Shown piece by piece: positions 6,641 to 16,219 of a DNA stretch of 53,916 nucleotides. Made by a program: the position numbers and the translations under genes. The notes under the pieces are model-generated. The model saw only the letters and a list, made by a program, of their open reading frames with translations. It did no database searches and was not told where the DNA came from. This DNA comes from CAZISM01 sp964541895 (GTDB lineage: Bacteria > Zhuqueibacterota > Zhuqueibacteria > Residuimicrobiales > Residuimicrobiaceae): assembly GCA_964541895.1 (NCBI GenBank), contig CAZISM010000025.1, forward strand, positions 1-53,916, in the 5' to 3' direction. Position 1 is the first letter of the stretch, and every line of letters begins with the position of its first letter.

Positions 6641-9454
6641 TTATAACGTCTCTCCCAACATCACGGTCGTCACCTGCATCCTCGGCGTATGACGATCTTG
6701 CGGAGCACATTTAACGGAGATGTCGTTGAGCCCGTTTCGCAGAGTCGGCACCGGGCCGACGGGCCGTACCCTTCCTTTTACTTCCCCTGTATGACTATAA
6801 TGAATACACTCTTCTGCAGAATCAAACTCCAGGACATCTCCCGAAACCATGGTCACCGGTAACATAACCGTGCGGCCGTTGACCTGCAGTTCGATGTTGC
6901 GGCAGGTCCCATTCACCATAGGTATGGCTTTAATCGGACTGAGCAGGCAGGTGACGCTCTTTCCTGGCGGTAGATTATTGTACCAGAGGCTGAATTTCTC
7001 TATGGCGTCGAAATGTATGTTTTCCCGATAGACATTGTACAACGATTTGCCGTCGTCCCAGATATAATCGCTCCACCGCGTTGATTCGGTCTCGATCAAT
7101 TCCAAATAACGCCAGCCGGAAAAATCAACGGTGACATAGCGGTCGGCCACGGCCCCGTAGGCCAGATGCTCCGGACTCTCCATCCTGAAATTGAGAATTT
7201 CGCCGTTGCCGTCGCCGTGTATCCACACGCCGATGGCCTGACGTTCCCTGCTGTTCAGGCAGGGGGCGAAGGTCCAGGAAGCCTGCGCCCAGGCGGCGCG
7301 CTGTTCGATGGCGCCGCTGTTGTTGGCGCTCCAGCTTGCCCCTTTCCAACCATAGGGCAAAGTTACTTTTGCAGAGGCAAAAGCCTGGCTGACCCCCTGT
7401 GCCGTTTTTCTGGCAGCGGTGGTATCCCCGGCTAAATCGGCCAGCACCAGGTTTGCCGGGTCATCAAACGATCCGGCCGACATCAGCGCCTCGATGCGCA
7501 CACGGAGCGGCTGATCGGAAAAGAGATTGTGCACCTGCCATGCTTTGCTCCAGAGCGTATCCACCACTTTGTGCTTTTCATAACGAACCTGCTTAAAGCC
7601 GTAGCCGCCGCGCTCATCGGCAAACAGGGTGTGCTCTTTTCCCGGTTCCCGCAGTTTTTTCCTGATCGATTCATCCAGGTTCGCATGGTGCCGCAACTCT
7701 TCATAGATCTTTAGCCGTTCCACCAAACGGCGGTACAGAGGTATTTTTTTCAAATTGTCCCGGTTCACCGAGCCGGTCAGCGAAAGGCCGGCATCGTAGC
7801 CGAGCAACCGGCAGCCCAGGTAGTCGATGACATCCGGAAAGCACGGCTCTTCCTGCGGCGGCGAAAAGTGCTGGAAATTCCACCAGCCCAGGTGCATGGG
7901 CAGCAGCAGGCCCGAATGCACGGCATCAGCGTGCAGGTCGATGAACCGCTTGTGGCCGCGGCTGGGATAGTCCCACGCCTGCCAGCGGGATCGAAAGTTC
8001 CACATTTGATGCCACATGGAACTCAGCTCAAGGCTGACTGGTTTTTGCAGATGCTGGTAAATCAAAAAGACAAATCGCTGGCCCCAATACCAGGCCTCGT
8101 CATGGCCGCGGAGGATCCCGCTGCCGTCGATGGCGTCCAGATAAAAACCGTCAAACCCGCACGAGTCAACGATCTCGGCATGTCGTTTGGCGATCTCTTC
8201 AAACAGGGCCGATTCGCAATCTGGCACCAACAGGCCGAAACACTCTTTAAGATGTCGGGCCGGGCTGCCCGTTTCATGCCGGCCGGCTTTGGTGCCGCAG
8301 GCGCCGCGCCGGCAACCGGTAAAACCCCAGGGCGGCGTTTTCTTAACGCCCGTGAAGGTGATCAGTTCATCACCGATGTGCAGGGTGACGCTGTTGTGCA
8401 CGAAGAATCCGGTGACGGTGGAGATCTCGGCCGTTGATTCCCGGACCAGGATCTCATCCGCTAGCGCGCTCACCGGCGCAGCCAGCGTAAAGGTGCGAAA
8501 GGCATCCAGTTGCGGATGCGGCACCGGTGTGACATATCTGGAATTTTTATCGATAAAAAACGCATAGGTGTGCAAAATGGAACCGATGCCGGCCTGGTGC
8601 AAGCGGTCGACAATGTTCTTGTAGGTCTTCCAGCCCTGCGGCCATTTTTCGCGGTTCAGCTCCAGATCGCCAAAGCGAAAGAATTGGCTGCCGCCGTGGT
8701 TATCGATCTGATTAAAGCCCAGACTTTTGGTGGTCTCGATCCATTCATCGACGGTTGCTTCGGTGAGCGTGCCAAAGTTGAACAGGTAGGAGCCATGGTT
8801 AAAATCAACATCCTGCGCCCAGGCACCGGCGGTTCGTATGCTGGGCAAATCTTTTGCCGCATGGACGATGTTGCGCAATGTCGCCAGCATGGCCGGCTCC
8901 GCAACGCCAACCAGAGCAGCAGCGGCTCCGCTCAGTCCGAACCGTTTGTGCCCGATCGCTGAGAGCGTGGACTGCAGGGCCGGCAGTTCTTTAACCTCGG
9001 TGAACGTGTTCAGGGCAAAGGAACAGGCGGCAAAAGGTTCCCCCGGTTTGCCTTTCAATGTGAGCGGCAGGTGGATGAACTCGACGGCGTCGACGGCTCC
9101 GCCCGTCACAGAGGTAATTTTTATCTCGATATGTTGACGATGAATGGTTGTGCCAAGCCTGACGATCACCGGGGAAGGTAGAAAGGAGAGAGTGATGAGG
9201 TCGTTGGTCCGGGATGCCGCTGTCGCAGGAAACTGCCTGGGGCCGATGAGGATTTGTGCGCAGGCAGAGGGCAGGCGGTGATCGCAGTAATCGATGCCGG
9301 ACGCCTTGTCGATAAAGGCGCTGTTTTGTCCCCCTGCGGAGATGACGTAGCGAAAGCCGTCGGTCTCCAAAACAACATCGCTCTTGGCTGAAAAGAGTGA
9401 GCCGGCCAACATCAGCAGCCAGGAGCCGAGCAGCCGTTGTGCGCGTGACCTCAT
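6641..9454 (-). CDS. Large secreted glycosidase-like protein of unknown family
   Basis: 937 residues with an N-terminal signal peptide (LLGSWLLMLAGSLFSAKS). GGAGG lies 6 bp before the ATG. Residues about 30-190 form a beta-rich domain. From about 200 to 600 there is a barrel-like region with TKSLGFNQIDNHGG, DRLHQAGIGSILHTYAFF and GFDGFYLDAIDG (near residue 440); the last resembles the catalytic-Asp strand of alpha-galactosidase-type TIM barrels. A beta-sandwich C-terminal part follows (VTVDFSGWRYLEL), looking like a carbohydrate-binding module. An inserted small domain at about 330-400 (GFFVHNSVTLHIGDELITFTG) interrupts the barrel. I cannot place it in a named GH family. A secreted polysaccharide-active role is inferred from the architecture and the surrounding CAZymes. 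Confidence 0.6.
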   Translation of the reverse strand: MRSRAQRLLGSWLLMLAGSLFSAKSDVVLETDGFRYVISAGGQNSAFIDKASGIDYCDHRLPSACAQILIGPRQFPATAASRTNDLITLSFLPSPVIVRLGTTIHRQHIEIKITSVTGGAVDAVEFIHLPLTLKGKPGEPFAACSFALNTFTEVKELPALQSTLSAIGHKRFGLSGAAAALVGVAEPAMLATLRNIVHAAKDLPSIRTAGAWAQDVDFNHGSYLFNFGTLTEATVDEWIETTKSLGFNQIDNHGGSQFFRFGDLELNREKWPQGWKTYKNIVDRLHQAGIGSILHTYAFFIDKNSRYVTPVPHPQLDAFRTFTLAAPVSALADEILVRESTAEISTVTGFFVHNSVTLHIGDELITFTGVKKTPPWGFTGCRRGACGTKAGRHETGSPARHLKECFGLLVPDCESALFEEIAKRHAEIVDSCGFDGFYLDAIDGSGILRGHDEAWYWGQRFVFLIYQHLQKPVSLELSSMWHQMWNFRSRWQAWDYPSRGHKRFIDLHADAVHSGLLLPMHLGWWNFQHFSPPQEEPCFPDVIDYLGCRLLGYDAGLSLTGSVNRDNLKKIPLYRRLVERLKIYEELRHHANLDESIRKKLREPGKEHTLFADERGGYGFKQVRYEKHKVVDTLWSKAWQVHNLFSDQPLRVRIEALMSAGSFDDPANLVLADLAGDTTAARKTAQGVSQAFASAKVTLPYGWKGASWSANNSGAIEQRAAWAQASWTFAPCLNSRERQAIGVWIHGDGNGEILNFRMESPEHLAYGAVADRYVTVDFSGWRYLELIETESTRWSDYIWDDGKSLYNVYRENIHFDAIEKFSLWYNNLPPGKSVTCLLSPIKAIPMVNGTCRNIELQVNGRTVMLPVTMVSGDVLEFDSAEECIHYSHTGEVKGRVRPVGPVPTLRNGLNDISVKCAPQDRHTPRMQVTTVMLGETL

Positions 9455-9622
9455 GTAAATCCTCCACCGCTTTGTGATCCCCGAACGCCGGCCTGCCGCC
9501 GTTTACCATGAGCTGATAATGCACCATGCGAATGGAGCCGGCCGATATGTTATTAAAACCCTGTACCCGGTAATAAAAAAGCTCCAGGGTGGTGTGACCC
9601 TGGAGCTGAAGGTTCGGCGGAC

Positions 9623-10027
9623 TCAGTAGGTAATGACGCGCGGGAGCTTTTGGGCCTGCTTTACCCATGATGTGACCATGGAAAGAGCAGGTGGCCTGCG
9701 CACGAGCTTTTTTTCGGCGTTGCATTCGAGCATCTTCTGGTGCAGATTTTGCGGAACCCGCTGCGCCAGTTCAGGTACACTGTCCACGCCCGCCGCTTCC
9801 AGCAGTTCGGCGTATTCAGGTCCGATGCCCTTGATGCGAATCAGGTCGGCATGATTGACCCACCTCAGGAGCATGTCCCCATTGATGCCGGTGGACTCGG
9901 CAATCTTTTTGCGATCCTGGGCGGTTGAGCCCTGTGCCAGGAGCGAGGAGGTGGTTACGATACCGACCGTTTTCAGCTTTTCAGCGTAGGATGGTCCTAT
10001 GCCTTCAACCTCTTTAACGTTAGCCAT
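9623..10027 (-). CDS. DUF4332 helix-hairpin-helix protein
   Basis: A 134-residue cytoplasmic protein made of two tandem helix-hairpin-helix units: VEGIGPSYAEKLKTVGI near the N-terminus and IKGIGPEYAELLEAAGV from about residue 64. Each is followed by a helical TxxxLL-type segment. This arrangement is the DUF4332 family, related to the HhH parts of DNA polymerases and ribosomal-protein-like helices. Non-specific DNA or protein binding is assumed but no biochemical role is established. It has its own promoter (10061-10088) and a strong GGGAGG ribosome site, so it is expressed independently of the efflux operon upstream. Confidence 0.88.
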   Translation of the reverse strand: MANVKEVEGIGPSYAEKLKTVGIVTTSSLLAQGSTAQDRKKIAESTGINGDMLLRWVNHADLIRIKGIGPEYAELLEAAGVDSVPELAQRVPQNLHQKMLECNAEKKLVRRPPALSMVTSWVKQAQKLPRVITY

Positions 10028-10060
10028 GATCTATTCCTCCCTCAAAGATGAAATTTATTT

Positions 10061-10088
10061 AATATAGCAGGTTTTTGAATTTTTTCAA
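10061..10088 (-). promoter_or_regulatory. Sigma-70 promoter for the DUF4332 gene
   Basis: Read on the minus strand: TTGAAA (10083-10088), a 16-bp spacer, then TATATT (10061-10066); both boxes match consensus at 5 of 6. The transcription start would fall about 25 bp before the ATG at 10027. The segment is embedded in an 8-bp inverted repeat, TATAGCAG (10063-10070) / CTGCTATA (10097-10104), which brackets the promoter and may be an operator. Confidence 0.6.
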
Positions 10089-10168
10089 TAGTTATTCTGC
10101 TATAGGTATACAACCAGCGAGAGGCCGATGCGATGCCACGGCATGAACGCACATGTGCCGGGCAGCGC

Positions 10169-10468
10169 CTAGACGATACGCTCCAGCGGCACCTGGAAGA
10201 TGCGGATATGATCGTCGGCGCGAACGATGCCCGTGTTGGTGGCTTCGACTTCCCGGATCAGTTCGGCCAAAAGAGGTTCTTCCTTGATGGCGATCATGAG
10301 CACGGCGTTCATGCCCGGGAAACTCCGCGTACCCAAATGGGGTTCGGTGCCAGGGCCTTTGCCCTTGACGTGCTCCCAGCAGGTAAAATAGTCGATGCCC
10401 ACTTTAGCGAGGATCTTCATGAGACGATCCTCATACACTTCATTGCAAATCAGGAAAACGATTTTCAT
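10169..10468 (-). CDS. PII-like small protein at the end of the RND efflux operon
   Basis: A 99-residue protein starting MKIVFLICNEVYEDRLMKIL and containing the turn GTEPHLGTRSFPGMNAVLMIAI and the closing strand HIRIFQVPLERIV. This is a PII-like ferredoxin fold of the kind often found beside RND pumps. It starts 27 bp downstream of the RND permease stop codon on the same strand, so it is the last gene of the tetR-tolC-adaptor-RND operon. The classical PII T-loop uridylylation Tyr is not obvious. Known PII-like proteins bind nucleotides or metals and regulate transporters. A role in sensing pump state or a metal is inferred from position only. Confidence 0.78.
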   Translation of the reverse strand: MKIVFLICNEVYEDRLMKILAKVGIDYFTCWEHVKGKGPGTEPHLGTRSFPGMNAVLMIAIKEEPLLAELIREVEATNTGIVRADDHIRIFQVPLERIV

Positions 10469-10495
10469 GGTACGCTCTCCCAGTGTTCCGGCCTG

Positions 10496-13400
10496 TTATG
10501 AGATGTTTCCTCCCGGGCGCAGCTTCCCGGCCCATCGCCTGATCAGACGGCCCAGGGAAACGTCATCTATGATCGAGTACACCACCGGCACGATAAACAG
10601 CGTCAGCAGGGTGGAGGTGATCAGGCCGCCGATCACCGCCTGGCCCATGGGCGCACGGAATTCGCTGCCTTCGCCCAGCGCAAAAGCAACGGGAATCATG
10701 CCAAAGATCATGGCAAAGGTGGTCATCAGAATCGGACGCAATCGCGTCGCTCCGGCCTGCACCAGCGCTTCGGTGCGCGCCAGACCGCGATCGCGGAGCA
10801 CGTTGGCGTAATCCACCAGCAAAATGCCGTTCTTGGTCACCAATCCCATGAGCATGATGATGCCGATCATGGACATCATGGACAGGGCGCTCTTCCAGAG
10901 CAGCAGGGCAAAGACGGCTCCGATAAGGGACATCGGCAATGCCAGCATGATCGCAAAGGGATAGCTGTAGCTTTCGAACTGGGCCGCTAATACAATATAC
11001 ACAAAGATAATCGCCAGCGCAAGGGCCAGGAGAATATTTGCAAAGGATTCGGCCTGCATCTGGCCCTGGCCGACCACGCCGATGGCATAGCCGGAAGGCA
11101 CCTGCAGCGCGCGCGTCCGATTCTGAATCTCGGCCAGGACTTCGCCCAGTTGTCGTTCAGACAGATTGGCATCGATGCGGATTTCCCGTTGCCGGTCAAA
11201 GCGGTTAATGCGGGAGGGACCGGTGCCCTGGCGGATGTCGGCCACATAACTGACCGGCACCATCAGCTTTTGAAACGGCGCCGCATCCTTGCTGCTCTTG
11301 ATGACCAGGTTGTTGATGTTTTCGATGGTGGTGCGATCCTGCTCGGCCAGGCGCACGCGCACGTCGTACTGCTCGTCGCCTTCCTGGTATTTAGTGGCGA
11401 CATAGCCATCGACCATGGCCCTCGCCGTGGTGGCGATCAGGCCGACGTTGATGCCAAGATCCGATGCTTTGTCGCGATCGATGCGAATGCGGATTTCCGG
11501 TTTGGATATTTCCAGACTGTTTTCCACGTCAACGGCGCCCGGCGTGGCGCGCACGATTCCTTCGACCTGGTCGGCGAGGTGGTTGAGGGTGGCCATGTCG
11601 TCGCCCCGCACGCTCATGATCACCGGCTTGTTGTTGCCGCCCATGCCGCTCTGGATCTGAAAGTTGATACGGGCGCCAGGGATTTCGGCCAGTTGTCCGC
11701 GCAGCTCTTTCATGATCTGTTCGATCCCTTTTTCCCGTTCATGCTTTTTGACCAGTTTGACGAGGACGCTGCCCCTGGTCACCGGGTCGTTGCCGGCACC
11801 GATGGTAGTGAGCGTCAACAGGACTTCCGGGCGCTGCTGCACCACCGCTTCCGCCTGACGGCAGATGTGGCTGGTCTGGGCCAGGGAACTGCCGGGGGCT
11901 GCATTCACGGTAATGGTGAACTCGCCCTGATCCGAGGTCGGAAAGAACGAGGTGCCGAGAAATTTAATAATATAAAAACTGAGCAGAAAAATAACCGTGG
12001 CGGCGAACACCACCGTTTTACGATGCCCGAGCGACCACGAGATCGCTTTCTGGTATTGCACGCTGAGATATTCAAAGAAATGGTTGAAATAGTACAGCGC
12101 CTTGTGCAGCACATGTCCCTCTTTCGTCAGCTTTTCATCCTCTTCCTTTAACCAGCGCGACGAGAGCATCGGCGTCAGTGTAAAAGCTACAAACAGGGAA
12201 ACCAGCACAGAGACGGATACGGTGATGCCGAATTGATAAAAGAACCGGCCGACAATACCGGGCATAAAGGCCACCGGAATAAACACGGCCACAATCGTAA
12301 AGGTGGTGGCCATGACCGCCAGGCCGATTTCGCTGGTGGCGACTTTGGCCGCTTCAATGGCGGTCGCCCCCCGCTGCATATGGCGGTAAATGTTCTCGAT
12401 CACCACGATGGCGTCGTCGATGAGGAGTCCGACCGCCAGCGACAGCGCCAGCAGCGTGATGATGTTCAGCGTAAAGTTCAGAGCGTACATGACGATGAAA
12501 CTGGCGATGATCGAAGTCGGCAAGGCAATGGCGCTGATGATGGTGGGGCGGATGTTGGCCAGAAACATATAGACCACCACCACGGCCAGCAGGCCGCCGT
12601 AAAGGATGTCAAAGATGACATCGCGAACAGAATCGCGGATAAAGGTGCTGTTGTCGCGCGCCACGGTGAGGTGAATATCTGCAGGCAACTCTTGCTGCAC
12701 GCGAGCCAGCTGCTGCTTGATGGCTTCGGCTACGCGCACGGTGTTGCTGCCGGATTGCCGCAAGATGTTGAGACCCACGGCGGTTTTGCCGTCGACGCGG
12801 GAAAGGCTGGTTTGTTCTTCGATGCCGTCGACGACGCGGGCTACATCAGAGAGATACACCGTTTTGCCGCCCGGTGAGGCTACGATAACCCGGGCAAACT
12901 CCTTTACATCGGTGAATTTGCCCATGGTGCGCAGCAACAGCTGCCGCGGCCCCTGAATCAGATTGCCGGCCGGGACTTCCATATTGGCGGCGGCAATGCT
13001 CTGGATCACCTCCTGGATGGAGAGATTGTAGGACTGCATTTTGGCTGCATCGATCTGGATCTGAATCTCCCGTTCGGCACCGCCGACGAGATCGACACGG
13101 CCGACGCCCGGGATGTTTTCCAGCCGCTTTTTGATGACGTTCTTGGTGTAGGTGGTGATCTCTTTCTCGGAACGATCGCCGGAAACCGTCAGGGTGAATA
13201 TCGGCTGGCTGGCCGGATCGAGACGCTGAATCACCGGGTCTTCAATGTCCGCGGGCAAATCGGCCCGAACCGCCGCAATCTTTTCCCGCACTTCCTGGGC
13301 CGCCAGTTTGCCGTCCACTTCCAGTTTGAACTGGATGATGATGATGGAAACCCCTTCCTGGGAAACGGATTGAATATGATCGATGCCGCCGATGGTGTTG

Positions 13401-13612
13401 ACCGCATCTTCGATCTTTTTGGTCACATCGGTTTCGATCTGCTCGGGCCCTGCTCCGGGCAATATGGTCGTGGCCGTGACATAGGGAAAATCCACGTCAG
13501 GAAACTGGTCGATATTCAGTTTCATATAGGAAAATAATCCCAGCACCACAAGCGCCAGGATCATCATGGTGGCAAAAACCGGCCTTTCGATGGAAACATC
13601 GGCAAGTTTCAT
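10496..13612 (-). CDS. RND efflux transporter permease (AcrB/HAE1 type)
   Basis: Inner-membrane proton-driven pump subunit of 1038 residues, the normal length for HAE1-type RND permeases. TM1 lies at the N-terminus (PVFATMMILALVVLGLFSYM). The TM4 proton-relay Asp pair is in AVGLLIDDAIVVIENIYRHM. The second-half repeat ends with a TM10-11 region MLMGLVTKNGILLVDYAN. The porter-domain signature LPGAGPEQIETDVTKKIEDA is that of multidrug rather than heavy-metal members: the metal-type Met clusters are not seen, and TM4 has DD rather than the heavy-metal DFG/E pattern. It works with the adaptor and the TolC-like channel encoded immediately upstream in the same operon. Export of toxic organics or quinones is likely; the substrate is unknown. 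Confidence 0.97.
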   Translation of the reverse strand: MKLADVSIERPVFATMMILALVVLGLFSYMKLNIDQFPDVDFPYVTATTILPGAGPEQIETDVTKKIEDAVNTIGGIDHIQSVSQEGVSIIIIQFKLEVDGKLAAQEVREKIAAVRADLPADIEDPVIQRLDPASQPIFTLTVSGDRSEKEITTYTKNVIKKRLENIPGVGRVDLVGGAEREIQIQIDAAKMQSYNLSIQEVIQSIAAANMEVPAGNLIQGPRQLLLRTMGKFTDVKEFARVIVASPGGKTVYLSDVARVVDGIEEQTSLSRVDGKTAVGLNILRQSGSNTVRVAEAIKQQLARVQQELPADIHLTVARDNSTFIRDSVRDVIFDILYGGLLAVVVVYMFLANIRPTIISAIALPTSIIASFIVMYALNFTLNIITLLALSLAVGLLIDDAIVVIENIYRHMQRGATAIEAAKVATSEIGLAVMATTFTIVAVFIPVAFMPGIVGRFFYQFGITVSVSVLVSLFVAFTLTPMLSSRWLKEEDEKLTKEGHVLHKALYYFNHFFEYLSVQYQKAISWSLGHRKTVVFAATVIFLLSFYIIKFLGTSFFPTSDQGEFTITVNAAPGSSLAQTSHICRQAEAVVQQRPEVLLTLTTIGAGNDPVTRGSVLVKLVKKHEREKGIEQIMKELRGQLAEIPGARINFQIQSGMGGNNKPVIMSVRGDDMATLNHLADQVEGIVRATPGAVDVENSLEISKPEIRIRIDRDKASDLGINVGLIATTARAMVDGYVATKYQEGDEQYDVRVRLAEQDRTTIENINNLVIKSSKDAAPFQKLMVPVSYVADIRQGTGPSRINRFDRQREIRIDANLSERQLGEVLAEIQNRTRALQVPSGYAIGVVGQGQMQAESFANILLALALAIIFVYIVLAAQFESYSYPFAIMLALPMSLIGAVFALLLWKSALSMMSMIGIIMLMGLVTKNGILLVDYANVLRDRGLARTEALVQAGATRLRPILMTTFAMIFGMIPVAFALGEGSEFRAPMGQAVIGGLITSTLLTLFIVPVVYSIIDDVSLGRLIRRWAGKLRPGGNIS

Positions 13613-13658
13613 GGTAATACGTACTCCTTATTCGTTTGCTGTGCGCTCCAGGACAGGC

Positions 13659-14735
13659 TCAGTGTGTTGCTTTGACAATATTTACCAGACTGCTGTCGCG
13701 AACGTTGGTCATGCCGACGGTTATGACCGCCTCGCCCTCGCTCAGCCCCTCCAGGACTTCCGTATAGCGTCCATCACTGACGCCCAGGCGAAGGCGGCGC
13801 TGCAGGGCGCGGCCGTTCCGCACCACATAGGCCAGGTCGGCGACGTCGTCGCTCTTGATGGCCATGTTGGGTATCACCAGCGCGTGGGTGCGGGGTGAAA
13901 CCTGCACCGCCACTTTGCAGTACATACCCGGTTTGAACCAGAGATCGCCGGTGTTGGGGAACTGGGCCTTGATCTCAAAGGAGCGGGAGCGGGTATCGGC
14001 GGATTTACTCAGTTGAACGATGCGGCCCTCTGCCCTGGCGTCGGGATTGGTTTCAGAATAGATCTGCACGTTTTGTCCCAGACTTAAATGCACCACATCG
14101 CTTTCGCTGACGTTGAAAATAATTTTCAGCTGGCTGATGCGGGCGATGGTGGCCAGTACCGCTCCTGGTGCCGCCAGATCACCGATGTTGACGTTCAACG
14201 ACGTCATCACGCCGCTGATGGGGGTGGTCAGTTCCACGGCGCTGCGCGCCGCGCCAAAGTTGGCTTTGGCCACGTCAAAGGCCGTCTGCGCGCCGTCCAG
14301 TGTCTGTAACGAGATCGCGCCTTCGGCGTACAGCGATTTCATCCGCTCCAGTGTTTTTTCGGAATTTTTAAATCCCGCTTGCGCCTGATAATATTGCGAA
14401 GAGGTCCCGCTTTTATCCAGCGACAGGATAACCTGCTGGGCCTTGACCGCATCGCCGATGTGCGCGTGAATGTCGGTGATGCGTTCCGAGATCTTGGCGA
14501 CGATGTTGGCCTGTACCTCGCCTTCCAGCGAACCGGAATAACTTTTGCTGACGACGAGCGGCTGGCGCGCTGCCACCGCCGTCTCCACCGACCATGCACC
14601 GGCTGCGGCGGAATCGACCTTGCTTTGAGGTTGATGGCGTTCTTTGGAACCCGACCCGCAGGCCAGGCCTATCAGCAACAGCGATGCCGCCATGAGCGTC
14701 TGTATCCGATAGGGGGACACCTTGTGTATGTTCAT
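13659..14735 (-). CDS. RND periplasmic adaptor (HlyD/AcrA family) lipoprotein
   Basis: Membrane-fusion protein linking the RND permease to the outer-membrane channel. I chose the ATG at 14735 because it gives a lipoprotein signal (TLMAASLLLIGLACGSGSKE, Cys about residue 26) and follows GAGAGG. A longer reading frame back to 14867 would overlap the preceding gene's end and lacks a signal at its N-terminus. The lipoyl halves are VQANIVAKISERITDIHAHIGDAVKAQQVIL and ISGVMTSLNVNIGDLAAPGAVLATI. They flank a short alpha-hairpin (about residues 105-165), followed by the beta-barrel (LKIIFNVSESDVVHLSLG) and the membrane-proximal domain. The gene lies between tolC and the RND permease gene. Confidence 0.95.
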   Translation of the reverse strand: MNIHKVSPYRIQTLMAASLLLIGLACGSGSKERHQPQSKVDSAAAGAWSVETAVAARQPLVVSKSYSGSLEGEVQANIVAKISERITDIHAHIGDAVKAQQVILSLDKSGTSSQYYQAQAGFKNSEKTLERMKSLYAEGAISLQTLDGAQTAFDVAKANFGAARSAVELTTPISGVMTSLNVNIGDLAAPGAVLATIARISQLKIIFNVSESDVVHLSLGQNVQIYSETNPDARAEGRIVQLSKSADTRSRSFEIKAQFPNTGDLWFKPGMYCKVAVQVSPRTHALVIPNMAIKSDDVADLAYVVRNGRALQRRLRLGVSDGRYTEVLEGLSEGEAVITVGMTNVRDSSLVNIVKATH

Positions 14736-14836
14736 AGAGCCTCTCATCTCCCGTTTGTTTAAAAGACCGTGCCATGATTCATGTGTCGTTTCTCTGCTAG
14801 CGGGCGCGTCGGCCGGAGCCGTGAATTCCGTTTGCC

Positions 14837-16201
14837 TCATTTGATCATCCCGACGGCATACTGCCAATCCGCGCGCGCCATCAGATAATCGTATATTGCC
14901 TGGGCGTAGTTGGTCTGCGCCCGCGTCATCGCCACCTGGGCATCCAAAAGCTCCAGCTGAGTGCCGACACCGCTCTTGAATCGGGTTTGAGCGATGTGAA
15001 CCGCTTTTTGCGCCTGTTCGATATTTTTTTCCTGGCCCCGGATTCGCTTTTCCGCCTCTGCCATTTTCAATTCTGCCGACTGGATCTGGATTTTCAACCC
15101 CTCTTCCACTTTTAAGCGGGTGTAGCGCACTTTATCCCGGTCAATGGTGGCCTGTTGCACCCGCTCTCTGGTGCGAAAGCCGTCAAACAGCGGGTAAGAG
15201 AGGTTAAGTCCCACGTTAAGCATTTTGGCCCAGTTATAGTTGCCGAAGCGATAGGTGTTATCCTGCGCCTGCCATTGATAGCCGCCAAACATGCTCAGGG
15301 TGGGAAAGTAACCGGCTTTTTCAATCAGTATGTTTTTCTCCAGCATGGACTCCTGCAAACCCAGTTGCAGGATCACGGGGTTGGCCAGCAGGGCGTTGCG
15401 CCGGGCCTCATCTTTGACACCGTCGCCTATCCCGGCAAAGGCAAACTCGCCCTGAACGCGCACCTCCTGATCCAGCGGAATGGAGAGCAAATTCTTGAGG
15501 GCGTTGACGGCAAGTTGGCAGTTGTTCTCCGCTGTGATCAGCAGCGGCTCGGTGTTGGCCAGTTGCACCTCCGCCCGCAGCAGATCGTACTCTGCAACCA
15601 TGCCGTTGCGATACTGGGCCTGCACGTTTTCGTAATTGGCTCTGACCACCTCCAGCCCCTGCCGGTTGGCCTCTACCAGCTTTTGCATGAGCAAAATAAG
15701 GTAAAAGGAACGCTTGACTTCACGCACAACCTGCTGCGTGGTGGCCTGATAGCTCTGGGCCGTTAATTCGCGCCAGGTTTTGGCAATGGCGAGCGCTGTT
15801 CCAAGTTTACGGTTGAATAACGCCTGCGATACCTGCGCGCCCATCACGTAGGCGTTCGACGAGCCGATTTCGAACGCAACGGTTTCGTCCGAGGGATTGA
15901 TCGGATTGTGCGGCGGCAGGAACAGCACCGGCTTGCGAATGTTGCGCGTGTAACTGCCGGCAATGGAAAGTTGTGGAAAAGCGCCGGCCCTGGCTTCGCC
16001 GACCTGTGCGTCGGCTCGTTCCCGATCCTGCTGCGCTATCAGAATATCCCGGTTCTGCTGCAGGGCCAGCGCAATGGCGTTGTCCAGGGTCAACAGCAGC
16101 GGTTGCGAGGCAGCATCCCCGACCTCCTGACCTTGGCCGTACGAAACCCACAGCAACAGCATTACAAACGGGAAAACGCGTAAAGGTTTTATTAATGTCA
16201 T
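14837..16201 (-). CDS. TolC-family outer-membrane efflux channel
   Basis: Outer-membrane factor of a tripartite pump, 454 residues with a signal peptide (FPFVMLLLWVSYGQGQ). The family's internal duplication is visible: LTLDNAIALALQQNRDILIAQQDRERADAQVGEARAGAFPQLSI in the first half, and the second repeat around LLANPVILQLGLQESMLEKNILIEKAGYFPTLSMFGGY. Long coiled-coil helices follow (KMAEAEKRIRGQEKNIEQAQ), ending with TRAQTNYAQAIYDYLMARADW. It starts 18 bp after tetR's stop codon, so the two are co-transcribed, and the adaptor and RND genes follow. It would form the trimeric exit duct for substrates of this pump. Confidence 0.95.
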   Translation of the reverse strand: MTLIKPLRVFPFVMLLLWVSYGQGQEVGDAASQPLLLTLDNAIALALQQNRDILIAQQDRERADAQVGEARAGAFPQLSIAGSYTRNIRKPVLFLPPHNPINPSDETVAFEIGSSNAYVMGAQVSQALFNRKLGTALAIAKTWRELTAQSYQATTQQVVREVKRSFYLILLMQKLVEANRQGLEVVRANYENVQAQYRNGMVAEYDLLRAEVQLANTEPLLITAENNCQLAVNALKNLLSIPLDQEVRVQGEFAFAGIGDGVKDEARRNALLANPVILQLGLQESMLEKNILIEKAGYFPTLSMFGGYQWQAQDNTYRFGNYNWAKMLNVGLNLSYPLFDGFRTRERVQQATIDRDKVRYTRLKVEEGLKIQIQSAELKMAEAEKRIRGQEKNIEQAQKAVHIAQTRFKSGVGTQLELLDAQVAMTRAQTNYAQAIYDYLMARADWQYAVGMIK

Positions 16202-16219
16202 GCCCAGCTGTCCTTCATT

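Noticed and set aside
11150..12151. 333-codon plus-strand frame inside the RND permease
   Set aside because: Antisense to a gene with unmistakable RND motifs; composition rich in Asp/His/Val typical of shadows.
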